From Actinobacteria bacterium UBA2286 (lineage in GTDB: Bacteria; Actinomycetota; Coriobacteriia; Anaerosomatales; Anaerosomataceae): a stretch of 34,028 nucleotides of DNA. Of this stretch, positions 23,995 to 32,217 are shown piece by piece (positions within the stretch are counted from its first letter, which is position 1; the number at the start of each line of letters is the position of its first letter). The DNA is taken from assembly GCA_002345925.1 (NCBI GenBank), contig DDWM01000068.1, positions 1-34,028 on the forward strand, read 5' to 3'. The position numbers and the translations under genes were made by a program. Under the pieces are notes generated by a model, which did no database searches, had not been told where the DNA came from, and saw only the letters and a list, made by a program, of their open reading frames with translations.

Positions 23995-24483
23995 TCACAC
24001 AGTGCCGACGGACGGACGCCCATTGCCCTTCTTAGTCCGCAATTCCCCAAAAAACTGTCGCAATATGGCTGAACTTTCCTCGGCAAGAATACCCGAAGTC
24101 ACGGCAAAACGGTGATTCAGACGCTCGTCATTTGAAAGATCGTAGAGCGTGCCGACGGCACCGGCCTTCGGATCGGGCGCTCCGTAGACCAGCCGCTCCA
24201 CGCGAGCCTGGTGCATCACGCCCGCGCACATTGGACACGGCTCAAGCGTCACATACACGGTGCAGTCCGAGAGCCGCCACCGGCCGAGGCGCTGCGACGC
24301 CTCGCGGATCGCAAGCAGCTCCGCATGCGCGGTCGGGTCGTGATCGATCTCACGCAGATTATGCGCGCGCGACACGACAGCGCCATCGCAAACGACGACC
24401 GCACCGATCGGGACTTCGCCCTTCTCGGCAGCCAATCGCGCTTCTTCTAAAGCCATGCGCATGTAGGTAGTGTCTGCGTCCAT
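23995..24483 (-). CDS. tadA: tRNA adenosine(34) deaminase
   Basis: The 162-residue protein has the zinc deaminase site HAE (H53-A54-E55) and PCPMC (C83, C86), plus TadA's GEVPIGAVVV and GAPDPKAGAVGTLYDL. It converts A34 of tRNA-Arg(ACG) to inosine so that it can read CGU, CGC and CGA; that tRNA is encoded 6 kb away. The ATG at 24483 fits the usual TadA N-terminus, though the ribosome site (CAGAG) is weak. It is divergent from tRNA-Ser(UGA), with only 58 nt between. Confidence 0.95.
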   Translation of the reverse strand: MDADTTYMRMALEEARLAAEKGEVPIGAVVVCDGAVVSRAHNLREIDHDPTAHAELLAIREASQRLGRWRLSDCTVYVTLEPCPMCAGVMHQARVERLVYGAPDPKAGAVGTLYDLSNDERLNHRFAVTSGILAEESSAILRQFFGELRTKKGNGRPSVGTV

Positions 24484-24541
24484 GCTCTGATGCTACACTA
24501 ACGCCGCCGAGGAGCGCTCCTGCGCACCGGCAGTCACCTGT

Positions 24542-24631
24542 GGAGGGGTGGCAGAGTGGTTGAATGCGACAGTCTTGAAAACTGTTGGGCCTGCAAGGGT
24601 CTCGTGGGTTCGAATCCCACCCCCTCCGCCA
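24542..24631 (+). tRNA. tRNA-Ser(UGA)
   Basis: A 90-nt tRNA with acceptor GGAGGGG/CCCCTCC, a long variable arm, T-arm GTGGG-TTCGAAT-CCCAC and encoded CCA. Loop CTTGAAA gives anticodon TGA, reading UCA and other UCN codons. Confidence 0.96.
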
Positions 24632-24656
24632 CAGGACACCCACGCCAGCGGGAGGT

Positions 24657-25268
24657 CTAGCTACCCGCTCCGGCGCCTGAGTCCTCGGTCCCGTGACACT
24701 CCTCGCACGTGTCCAGCGCGAAGTCCTTGTGACTCTCGGGCAATGTGCTCCTGCGCTCGACGTGATGGCAGTAGTCGCAATTCTCGAAGACACCGTCCAG
24801 GCCATGCGGAGTCGAGTCAGCAGGGCTCTTGGACAGCCCCGCAGGACCGGGCTCCTTGCCATAGTGATCGGCCGAGACAGGATGGCAGAGCAAGCACTCC
24901 CCCGTCTTGTACTGCAAATGGCCGACAGGCATGCCGAAATCGCGCGCGGGCTCTCCGTGACAAAGCGGACAGCGGGAATCGCCCATGGCGATCGAGTGCG
25001 GCACACGCACGGCCTCAGCTTGCTGGTGGCATGATCCACAGGTCTCAAGGCTGAAGTTGCGGTGCGTCGCAGGGATCGTGCCCGTCGCGACGCTGTGACA
25101 GTCCATGCAAGCTTCAGTTCGCCGCGCGGGAGGGTGTGGGTTGCTCGGAGCCGCGGAGGCACCAACGAGGGGCGCCACGGAGGTAGCCGTCCAGGTGAAG
25201 GCAGCTGCGGCGACCACGAACAGCGCCACGATGACCACGACAAGAGTCGATACGATTCTGTGGTGCAC
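24657..25268 (-). CDS. Membrane-anchored hexaheme c-type cytochrome
   Basis: The 203-residue protein has a single N-terminal membrane span (VSTLVVVIVALFVVAAAAF) and six CxxCH heme sites: CMDCH, CGSCH, CPLCH, CLLCH, CDYCH and CEECH. Extra histidines (THRNF, PHSIAM, GHLQY, SHKDF) could be distal ligands, giving bis-His low-potential hemes as in NapC/NrfH or c3-type cytochromes. It would face the outside of the membrane. GTG start at 25268 behind a perfect AAGGAGG; the upstream gene's TAA overlaps this site, so it is co-translated with the flavin reductase. The pair probably passes electrons from NAD(P)H across the membrane to an outside acceptor. Confidence 0.9.
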   Translation of the reverse strand: MHHRIVSTLVVVIVALFVVAAAAFTWTATSVAPLVGASAAPSNPHPPARRTEACMDCHSVATGTIPATHRNFSLETCGSCHQQAEAVRVPHSIAMGDSRCPLCHGEPARDFGMPVGHLQYKTGECLLCHPVSADHYGKEPGPAGLSKSPADSTPHGLDGVFENCDYCHHVERRSTLPESHKDFALDTCEECHGTEDSGAGAGS

Positions 25269-25278
25269 TTCTGCCTCC

Positions 25279-26619
25279 TTACACCATGTCGAAACGCTCG
25301 GTATGGACACGATCTGCCGGCACGCCGATAGACGGCAGTACCTCTTCCATCGCATCCATCAAAGGCGTGGGGCCGCAGATGAAGTACTGGAAGTGCCGGT
25401 AGAGCGATGGCGGGAGGTAGCGCGTGAGGATCTCTGCATTCACAAACCCTCGTTCGCCGTCCCATGTATCCTCGGCACGCACAAGAACCGTCACGAGCGT
25501 CAGTGAAGGCATGCGCGCGGCCGTGGCGGCGAGCTCCTCTCGGAATGTCAGATCGTCATAGTCGTTGGCCGCGTGGAACATGAACACCGGGCGTGAGTCG
25601 GCGCGTGTCTCAAGAGCCTGTAGCATCGAGTAAAGCGGCGTGATTCCAACACCACCGCCGATCAGGACGAAGCCGGCGCCCTCCTCGCGATCGATCGTGA
25701 ACACGCCATGCGGGCCATCAACCCAGGCCCTGGCGCCGACCTTGGCGTTTGGCACGACCCCGCCGGACCAATCGCCAAGCTCCTTGATCGTGAAGGCGAT
25801 GGCACCGTCGTGGTTTGGGATGTCTCCGTTGGAAGAGAAGGAGATCGGGTGTTTGTCAGTGCTGAGCGGGCTGCGCCCGAACCCGATCCACGCGAACTGC
25901 CCGGGTTCGAAGATGAAGCCCTCGTGGCCAACGGGACGCAGTACAAGCGTATGGGACTGACCGTGCTCTTTGCGGTTCTCGACGACTTCCCACGGCCGGC
26001 TCATGAGCGATATCGGGCGCAGGAGCCTGTAACGCAAGAACATGCCGATGAAGAACACCAGGTAGATGACGATGAGTGTCCGCACGATTGGAATCGCCGC
26101 AAACCGGCCGAGGCCGAGGATGTGTGCTGCTCCTACGCAGATAAGGGCGACGGATAGGATTCCGTGCGTCGTGTGCCAAACCTCGTAAGACATGCGCAAC
26201 AGGCGCCGATAGACCGAAAGGCCCACCACCAGCGCCGCCAAGACGAAGGTGGCGATACCAAGCGTCACCGGCCAGGGAGCCGCAGCGGCCGGAACCAGCA
26301 GCTTCATCGTGTAGGCGCGATCGGCCACCAGAAGGATCGGATGCGCGGCCGCAAACGCCATCGAGGCGATGCCGATCTGCCGGTGAAACTGCAGCAGCGA
26401 GTCGATTCCGAAAGCACCGGCAACGCCCTGCAGACGCGAGACCAGCGCAAGCTCAGTAGCCATGAGTGCCAGCGCGATATAGCCAACGGCGTCAGACAGA
26501 TATACGAGCGGACCTACCGCCTGCTTCGGGTCAAAGAAGATCACACCCAAAACGAGCGGAAAGAAGATGATCGTCAGGTACAGACCGAACCAGAAGACTC
26601 CCCGGAGAATCAAGCGCAT
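25279..26619 (-). CDS. Ferric reductase-like membrane flavoprotein (FAD/NAD(P)H binding)
   Basis: The 446-residue protein has six N-terminal membrane spans with paired histidines (LQFHRQIG and AAHPILL; EVWHTTHGIL and GAAHILGL) suited to two b hemes, as in the ferric-reductase/NOX transmembrane domain. The C-terminal half is a ferredoxin-reductase fold: HPISFSS for FAD, LIGGGVGITPLYSML for NAD(P)H, and FICGPTPLMDAMEEVL. It moves electrons from cytoplasmic NAD(P)H through FAD and hemes to the outer face, where the hexaheme cytochrome can accept them. ATG at 26619 behind GAGGT. Confidence 0.9.
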   Translation of the reverse strand: MRLILRGVFWFGLYLTIIFFPLVLGVIFFDPKQAVGPLVYLSDAVGYIALALMATELALVSRLQGVAGAFGIDSLLQFHRQIGIASMAFAAAHPILLVADRAYTMKLLVPAAAAPWPVTLGIATFVLAALVVGLSVYRRLLRMSYEVWHTTHGILSVALICVGAAHILGLGRFAAIPIVRTLIVIYLVFFIGMFLRYRLLRPISLMSRPWEVVENRKEHGQSHTLVLRPVGHEGFIFEPGQFAWIGFGRSPLSTDKHPISFSSNGDIPNHDGAIAFTIKELGDWSGGVVPNAKVGARAWVDGPHGVFTIDREEGAGFVLIGGGVGITPLYSMLQALETRADSRPVFMFHAANDYDDLTFREELAATAARMPSLTLVTVLVRAEDTWDGERGFVNAEILTRYLPPSLYRHFQYFICGPTPLMDAMEEVLPSIGVPADRVHTERFDMV

Positions 26620-26759
26620 GCAAATCTACCTCGCGATACCGATGTCTTGGACCTTGCTTCCCCTATTACCCTGCCGAAGTATAACGAATCCTTCGTCGCG
26701 AAGTGGATGAGCCTGTACCATGAACGGCACCTGTACGGGCGAAGGAACCAGGAGTCACG

Positions 26760-27977
26760 TTGCAGTTCTTCAAGGATCTCTCAATATCAGCGCTGGTCGC
26801 GGGCTTTGTGGCGGTGCTAGTAGGCTTCACCAGCTCGGCAATCATCGTCTTTCAGGCAGCCCAAGCGCTGGGCGCGTCTCCCGCCGAAACAGCCTCATGG
26901 CTCTGGGCGCTGGGTCTGGCCATGATGCTCACCTCAGTCGGACTCTCGCTTCGCTACAAGATACCGGTGCTTACCGCCTGGTCAACGCCCGGTGCCGCGA
27001 TGCTCGTCACGAGCGTGTCGGGCGTGACGATGCCTCAGGCGATCGGCGCATTCATGGTGTGCGCTGCGCTGATCATCCTCGTTGGCGCGACCGGCTGGTT
27101 CGAGCACGCCATGAAGCGCATCCCGCCCGCGCTCGGCGCCGCAATGCTGGCCGGAGTGCTCCTGCGCTTTGGAATCGACGGGTTCGCCGCCATGAAGACC
27201 GAGCTGCTGCTCGTGCTGGTGATGGTCGCTGTCTATCTCCTCATGCGCCGGGTAGCTCCTCGCTACGCCGTGCCTGCGGTTCTCGGCGCTGGCATCATCA
27301 TGGTCGCCGCGCGGGGACAGTTGCCGCTCTCGGACCTGAGCTTCGCGCTGACCCGGCCGGTGTTCATCATGCCTGAGCTATCAATCAAGGCGATCGTCGG
27401 CGTGGCCCTGCCACTCTTCGCGGTCACGATGGCATCGCAGAACATCCCCGGGGTTGCGGTCATGCGCTCAGCGGGCTACGACCCTCCAGTCTCTCCAATC
27501 ATCACATGGACCGGTGTATCCGCATTCTTGCTGGCACCGTTTGGTGCGTTCGCCGTGAACTTCGCAGCAATCACGGCCGCGATCTGCGCGAGCGATCAGG
27601 CCGATCACGACCCGGCTCGTCGCTACACCGCGGCCGTCTCGGCAGGGGTCTTCTATTTCCTGGTAGGCACGTTCGCTGCCACGGTCACGTCGGTCTTTGC
27701 AGCATTCCCCGCCGAGATGGTCGTCGCGCTTGCCGGAATCGCCCTCATCAACACGATCGGCGCGGGGCTCCTCGGCGCACTTGAGGATGCCGAATGGCGC
27801 GAACCGGCGCTCATCACGTTCCTGGTCACCGCATCGGGAGTCTCAATCGCCGGCATCGGAGCAGCGTTTTGGGGACTCGTAGCGGGGATCGTGGCGACGC
27901 TCGTCCTGCGGAGTGCCGGGCTGAAGGTGCGCCCCGGCACCGTCGTCGCTCCTGTGATTGCCGAGGAAACCGAATAG
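26760..27977 (+). CDS. benE: BenE-family (benzoate/H+ symporter-like) transporter
   Basis: The 405-residue protein has about 12 membrane spans and BenE landmarks: GFTSSAIIVFQAAQALGAS, PVLTAWSTPGAAML, and PLFAVTMASQNIPGVAVMRS followed by FGAFAVNFAAITAAIC. The family, related to UraA/SulP folds, includes benzoate importers; no benzoate genes are nearby, so the substrate is open. TTG start at 26760 with AGGAG 5 nt upstream. Divergent from the flavin reductase, with a 140-nt shared gap. Confidence 0.9.
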   Translation: MQFFKDLSISALVAGFVAVLVGFTSSAIIVFQAAQALGASPAETASWLWALGLAMMLTSVGLSLRYKIPVLTAWSTPGAAMLVTSVSGVTMPQAIGAFMVCAALIILVGATGWFEHAMKRIPPALGAAMLAGVLLRFGIDGFAAMKTELLLVLVMVAVYLLMRRVAPRYAVPAVLGAGIIMVAARGQLPLSDLSFALTRPVFIMPELSIKAIVGVALPLFAVTMASQNIPGVAVMRSAGYDPPVSPIITWTGVSAFLLAPFGAFAVNFAAITAAICASDQADHDPARRYTAAVSAGVFYFLVGTFAATVTSVFAAFPAEMVVALAGIALINTIGAGLLGALEDAEWREPALITFLVTASGVSIAGIGAAFWGLVAGIVATLVLRSAGLKVRPGTVVAPVIAEETE

Positions 27978-28003
27978 CGCTTCGTGCGTTGCCGAGAAAC
28001 AAC

Positions 28004-28036
28004 AACGCCCGCCCCTCGCCAGGAGGGACGGGCGTT
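28004..28036. terminator. Bidirectional terminator between benE and citrate synthase genes
   Basis: AACGCCCG/CGGGCGTT with inner CCCTC/GAGGG and a single C/A mismatch, flanked by TTTGATTTC on plus and an AACAACAAACG stretch read as U-rich on minus. Confidence 0.8.
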
Positions 28037-28047
28037 TGATTTCGCTG

Positions 28048-29448
28048 TTACTTGCGATCCCCGAGCGGCACGTACGTCTGCAACGGAGACACGCTCTTGT
28101 ACGCCGGGCGGATGATCTTGCCACCGTTGGCGAGTTCCTCAAGCCGGTGCGCGCTCCAGCCCACAACACGGGAGATGGCGAAGAGTGGCGTGTACAGCTC
28201 TGGCGGGATATCGAGCATGCGATAGACGAAGCCCGAGTAGAAGTCGACGTTGGCGCTAACGCCCTTGTACATCCTGCGCTGAGCAGAGACGATCAGCGGC
28301 GCGATTCGCTCGACGCGGGTGTGGAGTGCGAACTCCTCAGAGAAGCCCTTCGCGGCGGCGAGTTTCTCGGCATAGCTGCGCAGGATTATGGCGCGAGGAT
28401 CAGAGACCGAGTAGACGGGGTGGCCCATTCCGTAGACGAGACCGGAGCAGTCAAACGCCTTCTTCTCGAGCAGTAGGTGCAGGTAATCTGCGATTTCCTC
28501 ATCGTCGGTCCAGTCCTTCACCTTCACGCTCAGATCATCGAGCATGCCAACGACCTTGAGGTTCGCACCGCCGTGACGGGGGCCCTTGAGCGAGCCGAGT
28601 GAAGCGGCGATCGACGAGTACGTGTCGGTACCGGTCGAGGACACGACGTGCGTCGTGAACGACGAGTTGTTGCCGCCGCCGTGCTCCGCGTGCAGCACGA
28701 GCGTCATGTCGAGCACGAGGGCCTCAAGCTCCGTGAACTCACTGTCGGGGCGCAACATATGCAAGAAGTTCTCGGCGGTCGAGTAGCTCGGCTCAGGGCG
28801 ATGGATAACGAGGCTCTTGCCGTGGAACTGATCCAGATACGCCTGGTACGCGTACACAGCGAGCATCGGCAGCTTCGCGATCAAGTGGAGGCTCTGGCGC
28901 AGTACGTTGCGCGTGGAGGTGTCATCAGCATTCGGATCGAGCGTGTACAGGCCGAGGACGCCGCGCATCATGGCGTTCATGATGTCCGTGCTCGGCATGC
29001 GGAGAATTCCGTCGTGGATGAACGACCGTGGCATCCGACGCATGCCCGAGAGGTACACCGCGAACTCGTCGAGCTGCTCTTTGTTCGGGAGCGCGCCAAA
29101 GAGGAGCAGGTACGCCGTCTCCTCAAAGCCCGGCTGGTGCTCGGCCACGAATCCGTTCACCAGATCAGTGATCTCGATTCCGCGATACATCAGCTTGCCG
29201 GGGGCGGGAACCAACTGGTCGCCCTCGGTCACCGTGCCGACTACGTCGCCAATTCGAGTGAGTCCTGCGAGCACGCCTCGGCCGGTCTGGTCGCGGAGGC
29301 CTCGCTTCACGTCGTACTCAACGTAGAGCCCCGGATCGACCGGGCTACGCTCCTCGGCGATTGCCGTCCAGTTGTCGAGCGCCGCATCCCGGCCGTTCGG
29401 GAGCTTCGGGGTTGGCTGCGATTCAGTGGCGCAGTCGTTCTTCGCCAT
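28048..29448 (-). CDS. gltA: Citrate synthase (Si-type family)
   Basis: The 466-residue enzyme condenses oxaloacetate and acetyl-CoA to citrate. The catalytic triad is visible: His at about 291 in GPRHGGAN, His at about 342 in GMGHPVYSVSDPRA, and Asp at about 401 in NVDFYSG. HAEHGGGNNSSF supplies the further conserved His. It is some 80 residues longer at the N-terminus than short bacterial forms, and might also accept propionyl-CoA. ATG at 29448 with AAAGGA 6 nt away; the frame opens to 29517 without a site. In an anaerobe it probably feeds glutamate synthesis. No other TCA genes are adjacent. Confidence 0.94.
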   Translation of the reverse strand: MAKNDCATESQPTPKLPNGRDAALDNWTAIAEERSPVDPGLYVEYDVKRGLRDQTGRGVLAGLTRIGDVVGTVTEGDQLVPAPGKLMYRGIEITDLVNGFVAEHQPGFEETAYLLLFGALPNKEQLDEFAVYLSGMRRMPRSFIHDGILRMPSTDIMNAMMRGVLGLYTLDPNADDTSTRNVLRQSLHLIAKLPMLAVYAYQAYLDQFHGKSLVIHRPEPSYSTAENFLHMLRPDSEFTELEALVLDMTLVLHAEHGGGNNSSFTTHVVSSTGTDTYSSIAASLGSLKGPRHGGANLKVVGMLDDLSVKVKDWTDDEEIADYLHLLLEKKAFDCSGLVYGMGHPVYSVSDPRAIILRSYAEKLAAAKGFSEEFALHTRVERIAPLIVSAQRRMYKGVSANVDFYSGFVYRMLDIPPELYTPLFAISRVVGWSAHRLEELANGGKIIRPAYKSVSPLQTYVPLGDRK

Positions 29449-29567
29449 GGGTTTCCTTTCGTCTACGAAGTCCAGATCCGAAGAGTTCTCGGCGGACAAT
29501 GTCGCGCTTGTGTACAAACAGAATACCTGATATCGCCAAAAAGCATCGTGGCGGCTCCAGGACGGAT

Positions 29568-29596
29568 GGGGACGGCGACCCTCGGCCGCCGTCCCC
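29568..29596 (-). terminator. Hairpin after the slipin gene
   Basis: GGGGACGGCG and CGCCGTCCCC form a perfect 10-bp stem with a 9-nt loop, 28 nt past the slipin stop. No U-run follows. Confidence 0.55.
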
Positions 29597-29623
29597 AGAA
29601 GCGCTTCGCTCTATTCGCTCGCG

Positions 29624-30412
29624 CTACTTCGCTTTCGGCGTTTGCTGCGAGAACTTCTCTGCAAGGCTACCGGCCATCGAGACGAACTCGCTCGGCATCA
29701 TGACGATCGTGGTGGTGTTCTGCTCGGCACCGACCTCGGTGATCATCTGCATACGGCGTAGCTCAAGCGAGAACGGATTGGCCGCCATGACCGCAGATGC
29801 CTCGGCGAGCTTCTTGGACGCCTCGAACTCAGCGTCAGCTTTGATGAGACGCGCGCGCTTCTCACGCGCTGCCTGCGCCTCTTGCGCCATCGCGCGCTGC
29901 ATTCCCTCTGGTAGCTCAACATCTTTCATCTCGACCATCTCGACTTTGATGCCCCACGGGTCGGTCGCCTTGTCCACGACCTCCTGGAGGATTCTCGAGA
30001 TCTGGTCGCGCTCACGCAAGATCTCATCGAGCTGATGCTGTCCGATGATGTTACGCATGCTGGTCAGCGCGATTTGGTACGTGGCAGCGTAATAGTTGGC
30101 GACGTCCACGACCGCCTTCACCGGATCCATGATCTTGAACCACAGGACAGCGTTCACCTTGATGGTCACGGAGTCTTTTGTGATGGTCTCCTGGCGCTCG
30201 ACGTCAACCGTGTTGGTTCGCAGGTCGACCTTGCGCTGAGTCTCAATGCCAAGCGGGATGAGCCAGTACAGCCCGGGACCCCTGAGGCCCTTCAGGCGGC
30301 CGAGACGGAACACCACAGCGCGCTCGTACTCATTGGCAATGCGGAGTCCGGAAATCGCTATGCCTGCAAGCAAGAACACCCCGATGAAGACGATGCCGAG
30401 AAAAGTGTCCAA
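29624..30412 (-). CDS. Slipin (SPFH/band 7, stomatin-like) protein
   Basis: The 262-residue protein has an N-terminal membrane span (FLGIVFIGVFLLAGIAISG), then the band 7 domain: EYERAVVFRLGRLKGLRGPG, YWLIPLGIETQRKVDLRT, ATYQIALTSMRNIIGQHQLDE and a coiled-coil rich in AQEAQAAREKRARLIKADAE. Slipins form membrane rings or scaffolds; many pair with an NfeD protease-like protein, which is absent here. The TTG at 30412 was chosen because GGGGAGG lies 6 nt upstream and it gives the family's usual length; the frame extends across the tRNA-Ser antisense, which cannot be coding. Confidence 0.92.
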   Translation of the reverse strand: MDTFLGIVFIGVFLLAGIAISGLRIANEYERAVVFRLGRLKGLRGPGLYWLIPLGIETQRKVDLRTNTVDVERQETITKDSVTIKVNAVLWFKIMDPVKAVVDVANYYAATYQIALTSMRNIIGQHQLDEILRERDQISRILQEVVDKATDPWGIKVEMVEMKDVELPEGMQRAMAQEAQAAREKRARLIKADAEFEASKKLAEASAVMAANPFSLELRRMQMITEVGAEQNTTTIVMMPSEFVSMAGSLAEKFSQQTPKAK

Positions 30413-30499
30413 CGTGTGCCTCCCCTGTATCTGCGGACCCTCCGTCCGCACAAAACTGAGCGTACCACGAACCGCTGTCGCGAAAACGCTTGCGCCGTG

Positions 30500-30505
30500 T
30501 ATAAT
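30500..30505 (+). promoter_or_regulatory. -10 box of tRNA-Ser(GCU)
   Basis: A consensus TATAAT sits 20 nt before the mature tRNA 5' end. No convincing -35 was seen. Confidence 0.5.
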
Positions 30506-30525
30506 CACTTGCGCGTCATTGGCGC

Positions 30526-30619
30526 GGAGAGTTGGCCGAGTTGGTTGAAGGCGCTCGCCTGCTAAGCGAGTAAAGGGCTTGAAGCCCTTTCGAGGGTTCG
30601 AATCCCTCACTCTCCGCCA
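30526..30619 (+). tRNA. tRNA-Ser(GCU)
   Basis: A 94-nt tRNA with acceptor GGAGAGT/ACTCTCC, long variable arm (AGGGCTT/AAGCCCT), T-loop GGTTCGAATCC and encoded CCA. Loop CTGCTAA between CTCGC and GCGAG gives anticodon GCT, reading AGC/AGU. Confidence 0.96.
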
Positions 30620-30700
30620 CTTGATATCTCACCTGCACTCGAAGCCGTGATTGACACGAGCGGTCATTCGGTGGCAGGATACGTGAGCCTTTAAGGCTGC

Positions 30701-30776
30701 GCGCCCTTAGCTCAGTGGATAGAGCGTCCGGCTACGAACCGGGAGGTCGCAGGTTCGAATCCTGCAGGGCGCACCA
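30701..30776 (+). tRNA. tRNA-Arg(ACG)
   Basis: A 76-nt tRNA with acceptor GCGCCCT/AGGGCGC, D-loop AGCTCAGTGGATAGAGC, T-loop GGTTCGAATCC and encoded CCA. Loop CTACGAA between CCGG and CCGG gives anticodon ACG. A34 is the TadA target. Confidence 0.97.
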
Positions 30777-30788
30777 TTGCACTTGCGA

Positions 30789-30820
30789 GACCCCGCCAAG
30801 TTGGCGGGGTCTTTCGTTTT
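30789..30820 (+). terminator. Intrinsic terminator of tRNA-Arg
   Basis: GACCCCGCC/GGCGGGGTC with loop AAGTT, then TTTCGTTTT. Confidence 0.85.
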
Positions 30821-30908
30821 CCGAGAAACTCCTCCCCTCCCTTGTGCGTCTTAATGGTAGGACAAACGGTGGTGACTGCTGGTCGCCGCCCTTGAAGGGA
30901 GGCTCACG

Positions 30909-31634
30909 ATGCGCAACAAAACGTGGCTTGTACTCGCGATCGCATTGATAGCAGGCGCTCTCGTACTCGGCGGATGCACAACGAAAGTCGTATCGGCACC
31001 GGCCGGAAGCGTTCTTTACACCGTGACGGCTTCCGGAGAGGGCAAGGCCATAGCCGCACCGGATCAGGCCGAGATGAGTTTTGGTGTGACAACGCAGGGC
31101 GCCGAGGCTAAGAAGACGCTCGACGATGCCGCCAAGCAGGCCGACAAGATCATCGCCGCGCTCAAGAGGGCCGGCGTTGCCGCGGAGGACCTGCAAACGA
31201 GCGGCGTGAGCCTGTACCCGCAGCAGGACTACAGCAACGACCGCGCGCCGCGCATCACCGGATACCAGGCCACGATTCAGGTCCGCGTGACGATGAAGGA
31301 CATTTCAAAGGTGGGTGACATCATCGAAGCGGGAGCCGGCGCCGGTGCCAACCAGATTTCCGGCCCGACGTTCACACTCTCCGAGAAGTCCGTTTCCCGC
31401 GAAGAGGCGATCAAGGCAGCCGTTGCCGACGCGAAGTCGCGCGCCGAAGTCATGGCGAAAGCCGCCGGCAAGTCGGTCGGTGACGTGATCAGCGTGAGCG
31501 AGACCGGCGTGAATGCTCCGCCGATCTACTACGGTGCCGAGAAGAGCTCTCTCGACGCAAGCTACGCCGCAGCAATCGAGCCTGGCACGCTCGATGTCAC
31601 GGCTAGCGTGACGATAGTCTTCGAGCTGGAGTAG
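30909..31634 (+). CDS. SIMPL-domain (DUF541) lipoprotein
   Basis: The 241-residue protein has a lipoprotein signal ending LVLGGC and then the SIMPL domain: YTVTASGEGKAIAAPDQAEM, TTQGAEAKKTLDDAA, LQTSGVSLYPQQDY and VTASVTIVFELE at the end. SIMPL proteins are secreted or outer-surface proteins (BP26, YggE) of uncertain role, some linked to oxidative stress. ATG at 30909 has GGGAGG 6 nt away. Single gene, closed by a terminator. Confidence 0.93.
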   Translation: MRNKTWLVLAIALIAGALVLGGCTTKVVSAPAGSVLYTVTASGEGKAIAAPDQAEMSFGVTTQGAEAKKTLDDAAKQADKIIAALKRAGVAAEDLQTSGVSLYPQQDYSNDRAPRITGYQATIQVRVTMKDISKVGDIIEAGAGAGANQISGPTFTLSEKSVSREEAIKAAVADAKSRAEVMAKAAGKSVGDVISVSETGVNAPPIYYGAEKSSLDASYAAAIEPGTLDVTASVTIVFELE

Positions 31635-31659
31635 CACTTCGCCCGCAGTAATCTCCCAC

Positions 31660-31685
31660 AGGGGAGCCGGAACACCGGCTCCCCT
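31660..31685 (+). terminator. Terminator after the SIMPL lipoprotein
   Basis: AGGGGAGCCGG/CCGGCTCCCCT, an 11-bp perfect stem with an AACA loop, followed by GCCGTTTGT. Confidence 0.75.
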
Positions 31686-31731
31686 GCCGTTTGTGCTCCA
31701 GGTGCGTTACCATCGACCTGGAGGTGCGAAG

Positions 31732-32217
31732 ATGCGCAGAATCGTTGGGGTCATGGGCTCAGGGCGTCCCCTCCTGCCGGCAGCCGCCGCCACGGCGCGG
31801 CGCCTCGGCTCGCTTATAGCAGCCGAGGAGTGGGTGCTTCTCACAGGTGGCAGGGCGAGCGGAGTGATGGACGCGTGCTCACGCGGAGCGAAAGATGCCA
31901 GGGGGCTAGTCGTGGGGATTCTCCCCGATACCGACACGGCGCGCGCTTCCTCGGCCATTGATATCGCGATCCGGACAGGCATGGGCGACGCGCGCAACGT
32001 GGTGAACGTGCTCTCCAGCAACGTGGTCATCGCGCTACCGGGCGGTGCCGGCACACTCTCCGAGGTGGCGCTTGCACTTTCAGCGCGCAAGCCGGTCATC
32101 GCTCTCGGGTGGGACCCCGGAGCAGCAATGCGAGCAGCGGGCCGTATCATCGATGCCGATACCCCGGAAGCCGCAGTCGCTGCCGCCAAAGACCTTTTCG
32201 CCCGGGGCAGCGCGTGA
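31732..32217 (+). CDS. LOG/TIGR00725-family (Rossmann, SLOG) protein
   Basis: The 161-residue protein has the SLOG/LOG features: VGVMGSGRP near the start, LLTGGRASGVMDACSRGAK, and ALPGGAGTLSEVALAL (PGGxGTxxE motif). Relatives include cytokinin riboside monophosphate hydrolase and the Moco carrier protein, so it probably binds a nucleotide or pterin ligand; the exact substrate is unknown. ATG at 31732 has GGAGG 8 nt upstream. Its stop overlaps the SDR gene start (GTGA). Confidence 0.85.
   Translation: MRRIVGVMGSGRPLLPAAAATARRLGSLIAAEEWVLLTGGRASGVMDACSRGAKDARGLVVGILPDTDTARASSAIDIAIRTGMGDARNVVNVLSSNVVIALPGGAGTLSEVALALSARKPVIALGWDPGAAMRAAGRIIDADTPEAAVAAAKDLFARGSA

Noticed and set aside
24359..25465. 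368-residue minus-strand frame across tadA, tRNA-Ser and the cytochrome gene
   Set aside because: It crosses a tRNA and is out of frame with the CxxCH protein; Arg/Ser-rich shadow.
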